The position numbers and the translations under genes were made by a program. From positions 1 to 23,441 of the forward strand of contig JAPOZF010000283.1 in the NCBI GenBank assembly GCA_026706165.1: DNA of 23,441 nucleotides, in the 5' to 3' direction. Shown in pieces: positions 7,681 through 14,856 of the stretch; the stretch's first letter is position 1; every line of letters begins with the position of its first letter. The notes below the pieces were generated by a model that was not told the origin of the DNA, searched no databases, and was given only the letters and a program-made list of their open reading frames with translations. Source of the DNA: Gemmatimonadota bacterium. Lineage in GTDB: Bacteria > Latescibacterota > UBA2968 > UBA8231.

Positions 7681-8661
7681 ATGCAGCCCACCACCGCAAA
7701 CGCTTCCGCCGTCTCGGCCGCCCTCGCGGAACAGGCCGAATCCGTCTGCCGGCACTTCCTCCCCAACGGCCGCCGCGAAGGCCGTTACTGGATCGTCGGC
7801 AACGTCCACGGCTCGCCCGGCAAATCCCTCGTCATCCGCCTCCGCGGCCCCGGCCAGCCGGGCAAGTGGAACGACATGGCGACCGGCGACCACGGCGACC
7901 TGCTCGACATCATCCGCCACCGGTCCCCCGGCAGCAACTTCCGCGACGCCCTCGCACAAGCCCGCGCCTTCCTGGCCATCCCCCAGACCCCGCCAGCACC
8001 CGGCCCCGCATCCGCAGCCGAGCGCGGGCCCAGCAGCACGGCGCTCCGCCTCTGGAACCTCTGCAAGCCCATCCCGGGCACCCATGCCGAAGCCTATCTG
8101 CTGGCGCGCGGCATCCGAAACTGCTCCCACGCCTCTCTGCGCTTCCACCCGGCGCTCCATTACCGCGAACGCGACGACGTGCGCACTCTCCCCGCCCTCG
8201 TTGCCGCCGCCACCGATCCGCACGGCCGCATCACCGGCGTCCTGCGCACCTATCTGGATCCCGAGCGCCCCGCAAAGGCCCGCGTCCCGGCGCCCAAGAA
8301 AGCCCTCGGCAGCATCATCGGCTCGACTGTCCGCTTCGCCGCACCGAAAACCGACGCCTGCATCGTGGCAGGGGAGGGCATCGAGACCGTCCTCTCGATC
8401 CTGACCGCCTATCCCGGCTCCGCCGGCGCCGCCACCCTCTCCGCAGCCGGGCTCGGCGCCTTCGACCCGCCGCCCGAACGCCGCATCGCCATAGCGCGGG
8501 ACCGCGGCCCGGACGGGATCGCCGCCGCCATGCGCCTGGCCGAGCGCTGCATGGCAGCCGGCAACGCCTTCCGCATCCTTCCCCCCGTCCTCGAGGACTT
8601 CAACGACGACCTGGTCGCGTTCGGTCCCGAGGGCATCCGCCGCGGCCTCGCGCCGTCCTGA
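7681..8661 (+). CDS. Toprim-domain protein (plasmid/phage primase-like), 326 aa
   Basis: AGGGAG precedes ATG 7681. The N-terminal half contains FLPNGRREGRYWIVGNVHGS and WNDMATGDHGDLLDIIRHR, as in the helicase-loader/primase-like Toprim proteins carried by plasmids and phages. The C-terminal half holds the Toprim fold: the catalytic glutamate motif G231-E-G-I-E-T and a second acidic loop I271-A-R-D-R-G-P-D-G. Typical Toprim domains have D-x-D in that loop; here the acidic residues are D274 and D278, so metal binding may be altered. No N-terminal zinc finger is seen, so it may act with another protein. A role in lagging or complementary strand priming of transferred DNA is inferred from the ssb and relaxase genes in the same window. 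Confidence 0.75.
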   Translation: MQPTTANASAVSAALAEQAESVCRHFLPNGRREGRYWIVGNVHGSPGKSLVIRLRGPGQPGKWNDMATGDHGDLLDIIRHRSPGSNFRDALAQARAFLAIPQTPPAPGPASAAERGPSSTALRLWNLCKPIPGTHAEAYLLARGIRNCSHASLRFHPALHYRERDDVRTLPALVAAATDPHGRITGVLRTYLDPERPAKARVPAPKKALGSIIGSTVRFAAPKTDACIVAGEGIETVLSILTAYPGSAGAATLSAAGLGAFDPPPERRIAIARDRGPDGIAAAMRLAERCMAAGNAFRILPPVLEDFNDDLVAFGPEGIRRGLAPS

Positions 8662-8699
8662 CCCGCTTCCAACCAACCGGCATCCGAAACGGAGACGCC

Positions 8700-8927
8700 A
8701 TGAAATACTTCGTAGACCGCGAAGTGGACGACGGCGGCTGCCTGCGTCCCGTCCCCGAACGCCACGAATTCGACTCCTACGACCAAGCCATCACCTGGCT
8801 GCGCAAGCAGATCGCCAAGCCCGACGAGAACGGCGTCTTCGTCATCGTCGAGGGTGTCGTCATCGTCCTGCGCGTCTGGCGCGACCCTGGCAGCGGCCGC
8901 TGGTTCGACAGCGGCAAATACGCCTGA
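8700..8927 (+). CDS. Small hypothetical protein, 75 aa
   Basis: The ATG at 8700 has GGAGA 6 bases upstream. The product starts MKYFVDREVDDGGCLRPVPE and ends with RVWRDPGSGRWFDSGKYA. It looks like a compact beta-rich protein with a central helix (YDQAITWLRKQI). No catalytic residues, zinc site or membrane segment are recognised. It lies 38 bases after the Toprim gene and 37 before a zinc-ribbon gene, in a run of small genes that probably form one transcript. The family is unknown. A longer frame running upstream through the Toprim gene is judged to be a shadow. Confidence 0.6.
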   Translation: MKYFVDREVDDGGCLRPVPERHEFDSYDQAITWLRKQIAKPDENGVFVIVEGVVIVLRVWRDPGSGRWFDSGKYA

Positions 8928-8964
8928 GCTCCACCCCTCAATCCCCCAAGACCCGGACCTCGCC

Positions 8965-9351
8965 ATGATCCCCACCGCGACATGCCAGTACTGCGGCTGG
9001 CAAGGACCCGCCGATCAATGCGCTCCGCTCCGCAACGCCTGGGAACGCGTACAGCCGGGCGACATCATGCCCGCCGGCGAATGCCCCGAGTGCAATGCCT
9101 CCGCGATGCTCGACCCCGACCCCGACCGGCCGCGCATCGTGATCGACACCACCACCCGCCCCGAAAGCGCAACCCACTTCCCGAGCCACTACAAAGCCCG
9201 CGCCCTTTCGCTCGTCGCCACCCTCGCTGACCGCAACTTCACCTTTCCCGTTCAGGACATGGACGAGCACGGCCACCGCGTCGCCGTCCACCGCAAGCCG
9301 CCGCATTCGCGAATGTTCGCCTGCTGCTACCTGCGCGTCCGGCGAACCTGA
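8965..9351 (+). CDS. Zinc-ribbon-like small protein, 128 aa (paralogue of 9807-10313)
   Basis: The N-terminal half has C7-x-x-C10 followed by GWQGPADQ and, after a helix (LRNAWERVQPGDIMPAGE), C40-x-x-C43. This is a plausible four-cysteine zinc ribbon. The same block recurs in the product of 9807-10313 (CNTCGWHGPAE, VWDRVPPGHVMPAGEC), so the two genes are paralogues in their first 50 residues. The C-terminal part (YKARALSLVATLADRNFTFPVQ) is unrelated to the paralogue. The start at 8965 is chosen by alignment with the paralogue; upstream codons belong to the previous gene. Nucleic-acid or protein binding is a guess from the zinc ribbon. Confidence 0.65.
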   Translation: MIPTATCQYCGWQGPADQCAPLRNAWERVQPGDIMPAGECPECNASAMLDPDPDRPRIVIDTTTRPESATHFPSHYKARALSLVATLADRNFTFPVQDMDEHGHRVAVHRKPPHSRMFACCYLRVRRT

Positions 9352-9407
9352 CCATCCCGCAGAACTCCGGCACCGCCGGGCAACCCTTTCCCCCGGAGGA
9401 CCCTTCG

Positions 9408-9746
9408 ATGAAGATCACCCGTGACTTCCGGCCGCTCGCCGACCGCTACGCCTTCGACACCGGCCAGTGCTCCTACGGCAACGGCTTCGCCCAGATCGAC
9501 ACGCGCCAGGACGCCCCCTACTACGGAAACTGGTGCTCGCCCGCGAGCCGCACCATCGTCAGCTTCTGCGAAGGCGACGTCACCACCACGGTCTGCGACA
9601 CCGACGAGGAATTCGCAGCCCAGATCCGCGAGCTCGCCGGGTGGAACGACGAAGCCGGCTACGGGCCGACCAAGATCGACGCCGCCGCCAACGACGTCCT
9701 CCGAAGCGCCTTCGACCGCCTCGGCCTCGCCGACCTCGTTCACTGA
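9408..9746 (+). CDS. Hypothetical protein, 112 aa
   Basis: A strong ribosome binding site (GGAGGA) lies 6 bases before ATG 9408. The sequence opens MKITRDFRPLADRYAFDTGQ and contains YGNGFAQIDTRQDAPYYGNW and VSFCEGDVTTTVCDTDEEFA. This reads as a compact acidic alpha/beta protein, with a C-terminal helical half. It resembles small proteins carried on plasmids and phages, but I do not recognise a family with confidence. No membrane segment is present. It lies between the two zinc-ribbon paralogues. Confidence 0.65.
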   Translation: MKITRDFRPLADRYAFDTGQCSYGNGFAQIDTRQDAPYYGNWCSPASRTIVSFCEGDVTTTVCDTDEEFAAQIRELAGWNDEAGYGPTKIDAAANDVLRSAFDRLGLADLVH

Positions 9747-9806
9747 CCCGCCCGACCCACGCGCCAGCAATCGCTACCCGCCAACCTCGACCCGAGGACC
9801 ATCACC

Positions 9807-10313
9807 ATGCCCCAGCCCCAAACCGCCACCTGCAACACATGCGGCTGGCACGGACCTGCCGAACTCGCCAGGGAGCTCCGCGACGTCTGGGACCGCGTCC
9901 CGCCCGGCCATGTCATGCCCGCCGGCGAATGCCCCGTGGACGGGTGCCCCGGCTGCGCCATGCTCGACCGTCCGGACGGCGCCCCCCAGGATCTCCGTCC
10001 GCCGCTCACCGGCATCATGCTCGGCCTCACCCGCCTCCATGAAACCGCCATCAACGACACCCTGACCCGGCCCATTGCCGACAGCATCAAGGACCTGGCG
10101 GCCTATGCCCGCGACGCCCTGGAACCGTCGCCACCTCTACAACCCGTCTGCAACCTCTGCCTCGGCACCGGCGTCCTCGTGGACGCCTGGGCCGCATGGG
10201 ACATCGAGAACCAGCGCTGGGACCTCCACAGCACCTACGAGCCCACCGCGATCTGCACCTACTGCGACATCGAGTGCAGCTACTCGATGCGGCCCGTCCC
10301 CACGCCGGCCTAA
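9807..10313 (+). CDS. Protein with two zinc-ribbon-like modules, 168 aa
   Basis: The first module is C9-x-x-C12 followed by GWHGPAE and the cysteines C42, C47 and C50 (GECPVDGCPGC). It is paralogous to the N-terminus of the 8965 gene product. A helical linker (DTLTRPIADSIKDLAAYARD) leads to a second cysteine set, C115-N-L-C118 and C150-T-Y-C153, separated by WAAWDIENQRWDLH. The second set resembles a DnaJ-type or treble-clef zinc site. GAGGA precedes the start by about 8 bases. Binding of nucleic acid or of a partner protein is possible but not shown. It is 106 bases upstream of the first ssb gene. Confidence 0.7.
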   Translation: MPQPQTATCNTCGWHGPAELARELRDVWDRVPPGHVMPAGECPVDGCPGCAMLDRPDGAPQDLRPPLTGIMLGLTRLHETAINDTLTRPIADSIKDLAAYARDALEPSPPLQPVCNLCLGTGVLVDAWAAWDIENQRWDLHSTYEPTAICTYCDIECSYSMRPVPTPA

Positions 10314-10419
10314 CCCGTCCGGCCGCGAGCCGCCGGCCCGACAACGGCATTGATCGCCGACTCCGGTCGCGTCAGAATCCCCCCGCGGCCCGCCAACCTG
10401 TCATCGAAGGAGCATCCTG

Positions 10420-10857
10420 ATGGCATTCCAAATGAATCGCGCCGAGGTCCTCGGGTTCCTCGGGCGCGACCCGGAAATTCGTCATTTCCAAGACGGCGCC
10501 CGCATCGCCACCATGTCGGTGGCCACCACCGAGCGCTTCCGCGACCGTACCTCGAACGAAAACGTCGAGCGCACCGAATGGCACAACGTCGTCGTCAATC
10601 AGCCAAACCTCATCGACGACATCGAGCAGCTCGGCGCCAAGGGCCGCAAGGTCTTCGCCGCCGGCGCCCTGCGCACGCGCAAATGGAAGGACCGCGACGG
10701 CAACGATCGCTACACCACCGAAATCGTGGTCACCAACCGCGGCAACTTCGAGTTCGTCCAGCGCGCCGACCCGTCCGAAGCACCGGCCGAGACTGCGCCG
10801 CCAGCGAACGAGGCGCCCCCTCCCGGGCTCATCAACGACGAGGACCTCACCGGCTGA
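10420..10857 (+). CDS. ssb: Single-stranded DNA-binding protein 1, 145 aa
   Basis: AAGGAG precedes ATG 10420. Residues about 5-110 match the SSB OB-fold: NRAEVLGFLGRDPEIRHF, MSVATTERFRD, VERTEWHNVVV, KVFAAGALRTRKWKDRDGND. SSB coats single-stranded DNA during replication and conjugative entry. The C-terminal tail PANEAPPPGLINDEDLTG keeps acidic residues but ends -LTG rather than the standard I-P-F, so recruitment of SSB-interacting proteins may be weakened. It is only distantly related to the other two SSBs in the window. A terminator follows at 10882-10911. Confidence 0.92.
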   Translation: MAFQMNRAEVLGFLGRDPEIRHFQDGARIATMSVATTERFRDRTSNENVERTEWHNVVVNQPNLIDDIEQLGAKGRKVFAAGALRTRKWKDRDGNDRYTTEIVVTNRGNFEFVQRADPSEAPAETAPPANEAPPPGLINDEDLTG

Positions 10858-10881
10858 GCCTCACCCACTTCCCGCGACACG

Positions 10882-10911
10882 GGCCGGCGCTCACCGAGTG
10901 CCGGCCTTTTT
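10882..10911 (+). terminator. Rho-independent terminator after ssb 1
   Basis: GGCCGGC (10882-10888) pairs with GCCGGCC (10900-10906) and is followed directly by TTTTT (10907-10911). It lies 25 bases after the ssb stop codon. Confidence 0.85.
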
Positions 10912-11030
10912 CCTCTCCTCGCCCGAAGCGGAGCGAAGCCCGTTTCGGTGTGTCCCTAGCCGCTGACTGCACAGCACCGCTCGCAGCCCTGGCAGGACTT
11001 CGCTATATTCCCCTTACGGAGACACCGGGA

Positions 11031-11345
11031 ATGGCAACCTTCGACACCATCGCCGCCGTCCGCCGGCTGGAAGACGCGGGACTGTCCCGCGATGCAGCGG
11101 AAGCGGTGACCGCCGCAAACCTCGAAGCCGCCAATGCCGCCCGTGAAGCGGCGCTCGCGGGCGGCGACACGCTTGCAACCAAGACAAACCTGGAAACGGG
11201 CCTGTCCGCGCTAAAGGCAGACTTGGCCGCCCTGGAAACTCGGCTCACCTGGCGCGTTACCGGTATCGTCTTCACCGGCAATGCCATGCTGGCGGCGCTT
11301 CTGGGCGGCCTGATCATCGCTATGTTCGACCGGTTGCCCACCTAG
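11031..11345 (+). CDS. DUF1640-like coiled-coil protein with C-terminal membrane helix, 104 aa
   Basis: The protein starts MATFDTIAAVRRLEDAGLSR and continues with helical, Ala/Leu-rich repeats (LATKTNLETGLSALKADLAA). It ends with one hydrophobic segment (GIVFTGNAMLAALLGGLIIA). This layout of a short N-terminal domain, LATK(x)DL-type coiled coil and a terminal transmembrane helix is that of DUF1640 (CCDC90-like) proteins, which are common in Alphaproteobacteria and of unknown function. The start at 11031 is chosen because the upstream frame is low-complexity and MATFDT is the typical family opening. GGAGA lies 10 bases upstream, and TATATT at 11004-11009 could be a -10 element. Confidence 0.75.
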   Translation: MATFDTIAAVRRLEDAGLSRDAAEAVTAANLEAANAAREAALAGGDTLATKTNLETGLSALKADLAALETRLTWRVTGIVFTGNAMLAALLGGLIIAMFDRLPT

Positions 11346-11431
11346 CCGCGAAGAGGCGCCTTCTCGACAGCCAGCCGGTCGATATGGTTTCCCGTTTGCC
11401 ACGTCCTTGCAACCGAGCCCGGCATGAAAAG

Positions 11432-11662
11432 ATGAAACAGACCGCCGTCCGCCTTCCCAACGCTACCTATGACCGCCTGCGCGCGCTTGCCTCCGGCTCC
11501 GGCCGGACCGCAACCTTCCACATCCGCGAAGCCATCGACCGCTATCTCGAGGACCTCGACGACCTGAATGCCGTCGAGACAGCCGCCAACGAGCACCGCG
11601 AGTCCGGTGGCCACACCCTCTCGCTCGACGAGCTGGACGACTATCTTGGCCTGGAAGATTGA
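11432..11662 (+). CDS. RelB-like ribbon-helix-helix antitoxin, 76 aa
   Basis: The sequence MKQTAVRLPNATYDRLRALA followed by SGSGRTATFHIREAIDRYLE is a classic ribbon-helix-helix DNA-binding domain. An acidic C-terminal half (LDDLNAVETAANEHRESGGH, then LSLDELDDYLGLED) is suited to wrapping a toxin. Such antitoxins neutralise a RelE/ParE toxin and repress their own operon. The start at 11432 is preferred to an in-frame ATG at 11384 because the domain begins here; the ribosome binding site is weak. The toxin frame begins inside the last codons, overlapping by 17 bases. Confidence 0.85.
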   Translation: MKQTAVRLPNATYDRLRALASGSGRTATFHIREAIDRYLEDLDDLNAVETAANEHRESGGHTLSLDELDDYLGLED

Positions 11663-11921
11663 AATCGCCGAGCGTGCAGCCAGGCAAATCAGGAAACTCG
11701 ACCCACCGGACGCTGCACGGATCCGCACCTTCCTCCGCAACCGCCTCTCGCAAATCGACAATCCGCGTCAACTCGGTGCCCCGCTTCGCGGTTCCGAGCT
11801 CGGCAGCTACTGGCGTTACCGCGTCGGCGACTACCGCATCCTGTGCGAGATCCGCGACGACCGGCTGTTATTGCTCGTGATCGAGGTCAGTCACCGTCGT
11901 TCTGTCTATCGCCGCCGCTAA
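11646..11921 (+). CDS. RelE/ParE-family toxin, 91 aa
   Basis: From a TTG at 11646 the protein reads LAWKIEIAERAARQIRKLDP, then LRGSELGSYWRYRVGDYRIL, then LLLLVIEVSHRRSVYRR. The GSYWRYRVGDYRI block and the terminal V-x-HRR-x-VYR are signatures of RelE/StbE-type toxins, which cleave mRNA on the ribosome. The length fits the family. It overlaps the antitoxin by 17 bases, which fits tight coupling and a weak start codon. No alternative ATG lies in the domain; codons further upstream are a shadow of the antitoxin. The toxin appears intact. Confidence 0.85.
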   Translation: MAWKIEIAERAARQIRKLDPPDAARIRTFLRNRLSQIDNPRQLGAPLRGSELGSYWRYRVGDYRILCEIRDDRLLLLVIEVSHRRSVYRRR

Positions 11922-12108
11922 CCGTCTACCACGGCCCTCAAGGGTCCTCGACGGCCCTGCCTGCCGACTACCCTGCGCCTCCGCAGCTCGCACGGTCTTG
12001 CTCCCGCCAATGAAGGGTCAGGCAAGCTCTGACCAGGTGAACTCCGGCCTGTGGCGAACACAGCACCTGTCGCGCCGGCCGGCGAACTCCAGCAGCGAGG
12101 CAACTCCC

Positions 12109-12288
12109 ATGACACTCTTCACCGACGAGCTTCCTTTCCAAGACCACCCGGCTCCCGACCTCGAACCCTCCCCGATCGACGATCGCCACGTTCTCTCCGA
12201 GATCGGCCTCTCAGGTCACGAAATCCGCCAGATCCTTCCCTTCCGCGCCTCCTCCGATGCGTGCGGTCCCGTCTGGAAGATCAAGTAG
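12109..12288 (+). CDS. Small hypothetical protein, 59 aa
   Basis: The ATG at 12109 follows AGCGAGG by about 9 bases. The product begins MTLFTDELPFQDHPAPDLEP, is acidic and Pro-rich at first, then has a helix-like part (DRHVLSEIGLSGHEIRQILP). No family is recognised. Its TAG stop (12286-12288) is the first triplet of the 473-bp duplication that carries ssb 2. The 187-base gap before it (11922-12108) holds nothing I can identify. Confidence 0.45.
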   Translation: MTLFTDELPFQDHPAPDLEPSPIDDRHVLSEIGLSGHEIRQILPFRASSDACGPVWKIK

Positions 12289-12758
12289 AGCTTCGCTCGA
12301 TCGATCCGCATACGGGATCGGGCCAAACGGGCCGGTCCTGCGGCTCGCAACCCTTTTCGAAAACCTGAACTTCAAGGAGCCAGACATGGCTTACGGTATG
12401 AACCTCGTCATCCTCGTCGGTCACCTCGGCAGGGACGTCGAAATCCGCAACACCCGCTCCGGCGGCAAGGTCGCCAACCTGAACCTCGCCACCGACGAGT
12501 CCTACATCGACAAGCAGTCCGGCCAGAAGGTCGACAAGGCCGAATGGCACCGCATCGTCACCTTCCAGGAAGGCGTCATCGACATGCTGGCCAAACACGC
12601 CACGAAGGGCCGCAAGGTGCAGGTCACCGGCAAGCTGCAGACCAACAAGTGGCAGGACCAGAACGGCAACGACCGCTACACCACCGAGGTCCTGATCGCC
12701 CCCGGCAGCCCCATGTCTCCGGGCGGCAGCATCCAGTTCCTCGACAAGCCGGACAACG
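12286..12758 (+). repeat. 473-bp duplication, copy A (leader plus most of ssb)
   Basis: This segment aligns without gaps to 14384-14856. It begins at the stop codon of the upstream gene, includes a 100-base leader, and ends in the SSB linker after the codons for FLDKPDN. The leader differs at only a few positions. Both leaders keep an inverted repeat CGATCC...GGATCG (12302-12320 here) and end with the ribosome binding site AAGGAG. Confidence 0.9.
12302..12320. promoter_or_regulatory. Inverted repeat in ssb 2 leader (possible operator or hairpin)
   Basis: CGATCC (12302-12307) and GGATCG (12315-12320) are perfect inverse complements around a 7-base spacer. They are conserved in the other ssb leader at 14400-14418, where one spacer base differs. 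Conservation of both arms suggests a protein-binding site or an mRNA hairpin about 65 bases before the start codon. Confidence 0.4.
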
Positions 12759-12838
12759 CTTCGACCGCCGGCGCCACCGCAATGCCCGCCAACGACCCGG
12801 GCGCCCCGGCATCCGTCGCCGGCCACATGGCTGCCTGA
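12386..12838 (+). CDS. ssb: Single-stranded DNA-binding protein 2, 150 aa, acidic tip lost
   Basis: AAGGAG lies 7 bases before the start. The OB-fold is intact: MNLVILVGHLGRDVEIRNTR, VANLNLATDESYIDKQSGQK, KAEWHRIVTF, GRKVQVTGKL, NGNDRYTTEVLI. It is nearly identical over about 120 residues to SSB 3 at 14484-14954. The C-terminus ends PANDPGAPASVAGHMAA, with no acidic residues near the end and no terminal Pro-Phe/Trp. It should therefore bind single-stranded DNA and form tetramers, possibly mixed with SSB 3, but not recruit partner proteins through the tip. A UNCG-loop terminator follows at 12874. Confidence 0.93.
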   Translation: MAYGMNLVILVGHLGRDVEIRNTRSGGKVANLNLATDESYIDKQSGQKVDKAEWHRIVTFQEGVIDMLAKHATKGRKVQVTGKLQTNKWQDQNGNDRYTTEVLIAPGSPMSPGGSIQFLDKPDNASTAGATAMPANDPGAPASVAGHMAA

Positions 12839-12873
12839 CGACCACCCCTCCTCCCTGTCTCCCTCTCCGACCT

Positions 12874-12906
12874 GGGCCGTCACTCCGGTGGCGGCCCATC
12901 CTTTTT
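12874..12906 (+). terminator. Rho-independent terminator after ssb 2, UCCG loop
   Basis: A 10-bp stem (12874-12883 with 12888-12897, one U-G pair) closes a UCCG tetraloop and is followed by ATCCTTTTT. UNCG loops are unusually stable. It belongs to the same sequence family as the terminators at 13799, 14989 and 15539. Confidence 0.9.
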
Positions 12907-12947
12907 GCACTCCCTGCTCGTCTCCTCCGGCGACCGGAGAATGAGCC
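12874..12947 (+). repeat. Terminator-leader module, copy 1 (before Uma2 gene)
   Basis: The hairpin, the following CCCTCCCTG-like stretch and the 13-base CGGAGAATGAGCC (12935-12947) recur at 13799-13861, after the Uma2 gene. The Uma2 gene is thus bracketed by two direct copies about 0.9 kb apart. Confidence 0.7.
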
Positions 12948-13032
12948 GAGCACCCATCGGGCGGTTCCGCTGGTGCAAATGCCCCGGCGCCCATGTGCTA
13001 GGCTTGGCTATCAAACGGAAAGGGAGCACGCG

Positions 13033-13725
13033 ATGGAACAGACTCTCGAACGGTCCGTCGGCAGCATGGGGTCGGTCTGCCGGACATACCGCTTCCTGCC
13101 GGAAGACATCCCGCGCCTGGCCGAGTTCGACTGGAACCGGTTGGCCCGGCGCGTGTTCATCGATCCCGTCAGCGGGCTCATCGCTCTCATGTCGCCGTCA
13201 TCGGATCATGAGAGCTATGCAAACGGGATCGACCGTATCGTGCAGGACCTGAGTCTGGTCTCCGGCATCAGGGTCGTCACGCTGGGCTCGACTCGCTGGC
13301 GCCGCCCGAACGATCCAGAGAAAACCGGGGCAGAGCCTGACGCCTGCTATTATCTCGGCGAGACAGCCGAGGGGCGCGCCCGGGCCCGGCGAGACAGCGC
13401 GGAGGCCCTGGCGGCGTTCGAAGCGGCCCATCCGCCAGACCTCGTGGTCGAGGTCGAACGCAGCCATGGAGACCGCGGCAAGCCGCACTTCTACCGTGAG
13501 ATCGGCGTGCCGGAAATGTGGCGCCTGGACTTGGGCCCGGACGGCCTCGAAATCGAGATCCTCGACCTCAAGGCTCCGGACGGACCGGCGCAGCTGACGG
13601 CTTCCGCCGTCCTGCCGCTTTGCACGCCGGACTTCGTCCGCGGCGCGCTCGAACTGGCCGTTGACGGCCGCTTGCGCGAGCTCGACGAGATGATCGCCAA
13701 CGCTGCCTCCGCCGAACGCCAATAG
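13033..13725 (+). CDS. Uma2-family (DUF820) putative endonuclease, 230 aa
   Basis: GGGAG lies about 9 bases before ATG 13033. The sequence contains YRFLPEDIPRLAEFDWNRLA, FIDPVSGLIALMSPSSDHES, E101-P-D-A-C-Y-Y-L and D136-L-V-V-E-V-E. It then has a Y-R-E-I-G-V-P-E-M-W-R-L segment. These are the landmarks of the Uma2 fold, a PD-(D/E)XK-like nuclease family abundant in cyanobacteria and also seen in other bacteria; its biological role is unclear. The acidic residues D103, D136 and E140/E142 are candidates for metal binding. Bracketing by repeats and a separate promoter-like leader suggest it is an inserted unit. Confidence 0.8.
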   Translation: MEQTLERSVGSMGSVCRTYRFLPEDIPRLAEFDWNRLARRVFIDPVSGLIALMSPSSDHESYANGIDRIVQDLSLVSGIRVVTLGSTRWRRPNDPEKTGAEPDACYYLGETAEGRARARRDSAEALAAFEAAHPPDLVVEVERSHGDRGKPHFYREIGVPEMWRLDLGPDGLEIEILDLKAPDGPAQLTASAVLPLCTPDFVRGALELAVDGRLRELDEMIANAASAERQ

Positions 13726-13798
13726 GCCGCCGCGCCAGTCTCAGTCGCCGACGACGTGGCCGCCTGACCTTCCTTCTGCCAGCGTTACTCCGCGACCC

Positions 13799-13831
13799 GG
13801 GCCGTCACTTCGGTGGCGGCCCATCCCTTTT
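13799..13831 (+). terminator. Rho-independent terminator after Uma2 gene, UUCG loop
   Basis: The 10-bp stem at 13799-13808 with 13813-13822 closes a UUCG tetraloop, followed by ATCCCTTTT. The sequence is almost identical to the terminator at 12874. Confidence 0.88.
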
Positions 13832-13861
13832 GCCCTCCCTGCCGCAATCGGAGAATGAGCC
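13799..13861 (+). repeat. Terminator-leader module, copy 2 (after Uma2 gene)
   Basis: This second copy of the 12874-12947 module includes the hairpin, a CCCTCCCTG stretch and CGGAGAATGAGCC at 13849-13861. It serves both as the Uma2 terminator and as the start of the leader for the gene at 13901. Confidence 0.7.
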
Positions 13862-13900
13862 AAGCCGTCCTCCTCGCGAACAACTCCGAGGAGACCCCCG

Positions 13901-14386
13901 ATGCATATCACCATCCCGCTTCACACCCGCCTTCACCGGGAAAGCAACTGGTGCCTGGCGCTGATCGAGACCGCGCCCGCTATCGCCCCGGAGCTGCGTA
14001 AGCTTGCGCGGGCGCTTTCGGACTACGCGGTCGAGCTCGAGACAACCGCTGGAAGCCCCCCGCCGATGACCGACCCAAGCTTCGGTACGCGCGGCCCCAC
14101 CATCGACATGCACCCCACCTGCGACGGATCCTCCAGCCGCTTCGCCCAGCCGCCCCGCGTCCCCGCGACGCTTCCTCCATACATCCGCCTGCCTGCCCGG
14201 CACCGTCGCTCCTGGCGCCTCCCGGTCGTGCTCGCGGCCTTCGTCGCAGCCATGTTTCTCGCGACCTTCATCCTCCCAGGCATCTTCGGAAACGCCACCG
14301 GCAACGTCTCCCGGCCGGTGCTCGTCAACTTTCTTCCCTCTCCCTGCAACCAGCTCTCCTCGGTCACCGGACCGGAGATTGAGTAG
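13901..14386 (+). CDS. Single-pass membrane protein, 161 aa
   Basis: GAGGAG lies 7 bases before ATG 13901. The N-terminal 50 residues look helical (LHRESNWCLALIETAPAIAP, LRKLARALSDYAVELET). A Pro/Ser/Thr-rich linker follows, then a basic patch (RHRRSWR) and one hydrophobic helix at about residues 106-126 (LPVVLAAFVAAMFLATFILP). A short C-terminal tail follows the helix. The basic patch before the helix favours an N-terminus in the cytoplasm. No family is recognised. Its stop codon TAG is the first triplet of the second ssb duplication. Confidence 0.6.
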   Translation: MHITIPLHTRLHRESNWCLALIETAPAIAPELRKLARALSDYAVELETTAGSPPPMTDPSFGTRGPTIDMHPTCDGSSSRFAQPPRVPATLPPYIRLPARHRRSWRLPVVLAAFVAAMFLATFILPGIFGNATGNVSRPVLVNFLPSPCNQLSSVTGPEIE

Positions 14387-14856
14387 AGCTTCGCTCGGGC
14401 GATCCGGATACGGGATCGGGCCAAACGGTCCGGTTCTGCGGATCGCAACCCTTTTCGAAAACCTGAACTTCAAGGAGCCAGACATGGCTTACGGTATGAA
14501 CCTCGTCATCCTCGTCGGTCACCTCGGCAGGGACGTCGAAATCCGCAACACCCGCTCCGGCGGCAAGGTCGCCAACCTGAACCTCGCCACCGACGAGTCC
14601 TACATCGACAAGCAGTCCGGCCAGAAGGTCGACAAGGCCGAATGGCACCGCGTCGTCACCTTCCAGGACGGCGTCGTCGACATGCTGGAAAAGCACGCCA
14701 CGAAGGGCCGCAAGGTGCAGGTCACCGGCAAGCTGCGGACCACCAAGTGGCAGGACGCGAACGGCAATGACCGCTACACCACCGAGGTCCTGATCGCCCC
14801 GGGCGGCCCCATGTCCCCAGGCGGCAGCATCCAGTTCCTCGACAAGCCCGACAACG
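14384..14856 (+). repeat. 473-bp duplication, copy B (leader plus most of ssb)
   Basis: Ungapped partner of 12286-12758. As in copy A, it starts exactly at the TAG stop of the preceding, unrelated gene, which marks a precise recombination or duplication boundary. The leader inverted repeat is at 14400-14418. Confidence 0.9.
14400..14418. promoter_or_regulatory. Inverted repeat in ssb 3 leader
   Basis: CGATCC (14400-14405) and GGATCG (14413-14418) repeat the arms seen at 12302-12320. Same interpretation: possible operator or mRNA hairpin for ssb control. Confidence 0.4.

Noticed and set aside
13805..14485. 226-codon reverse-strand frame
   Set aside because: It overlaps the forward membrane protein gene, which has a strong ribosome binding site and a clear transmembrane helix. 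The reverse frame also runs through the terminator and the ssb leader.
12286..14856. Repeated ssb segments as a composite transposon or insertion sequence
   Set aside because: No transposase gene, terminal inverted repeats or target-site duplications are visible; simple duplication or recombination explains the copies.
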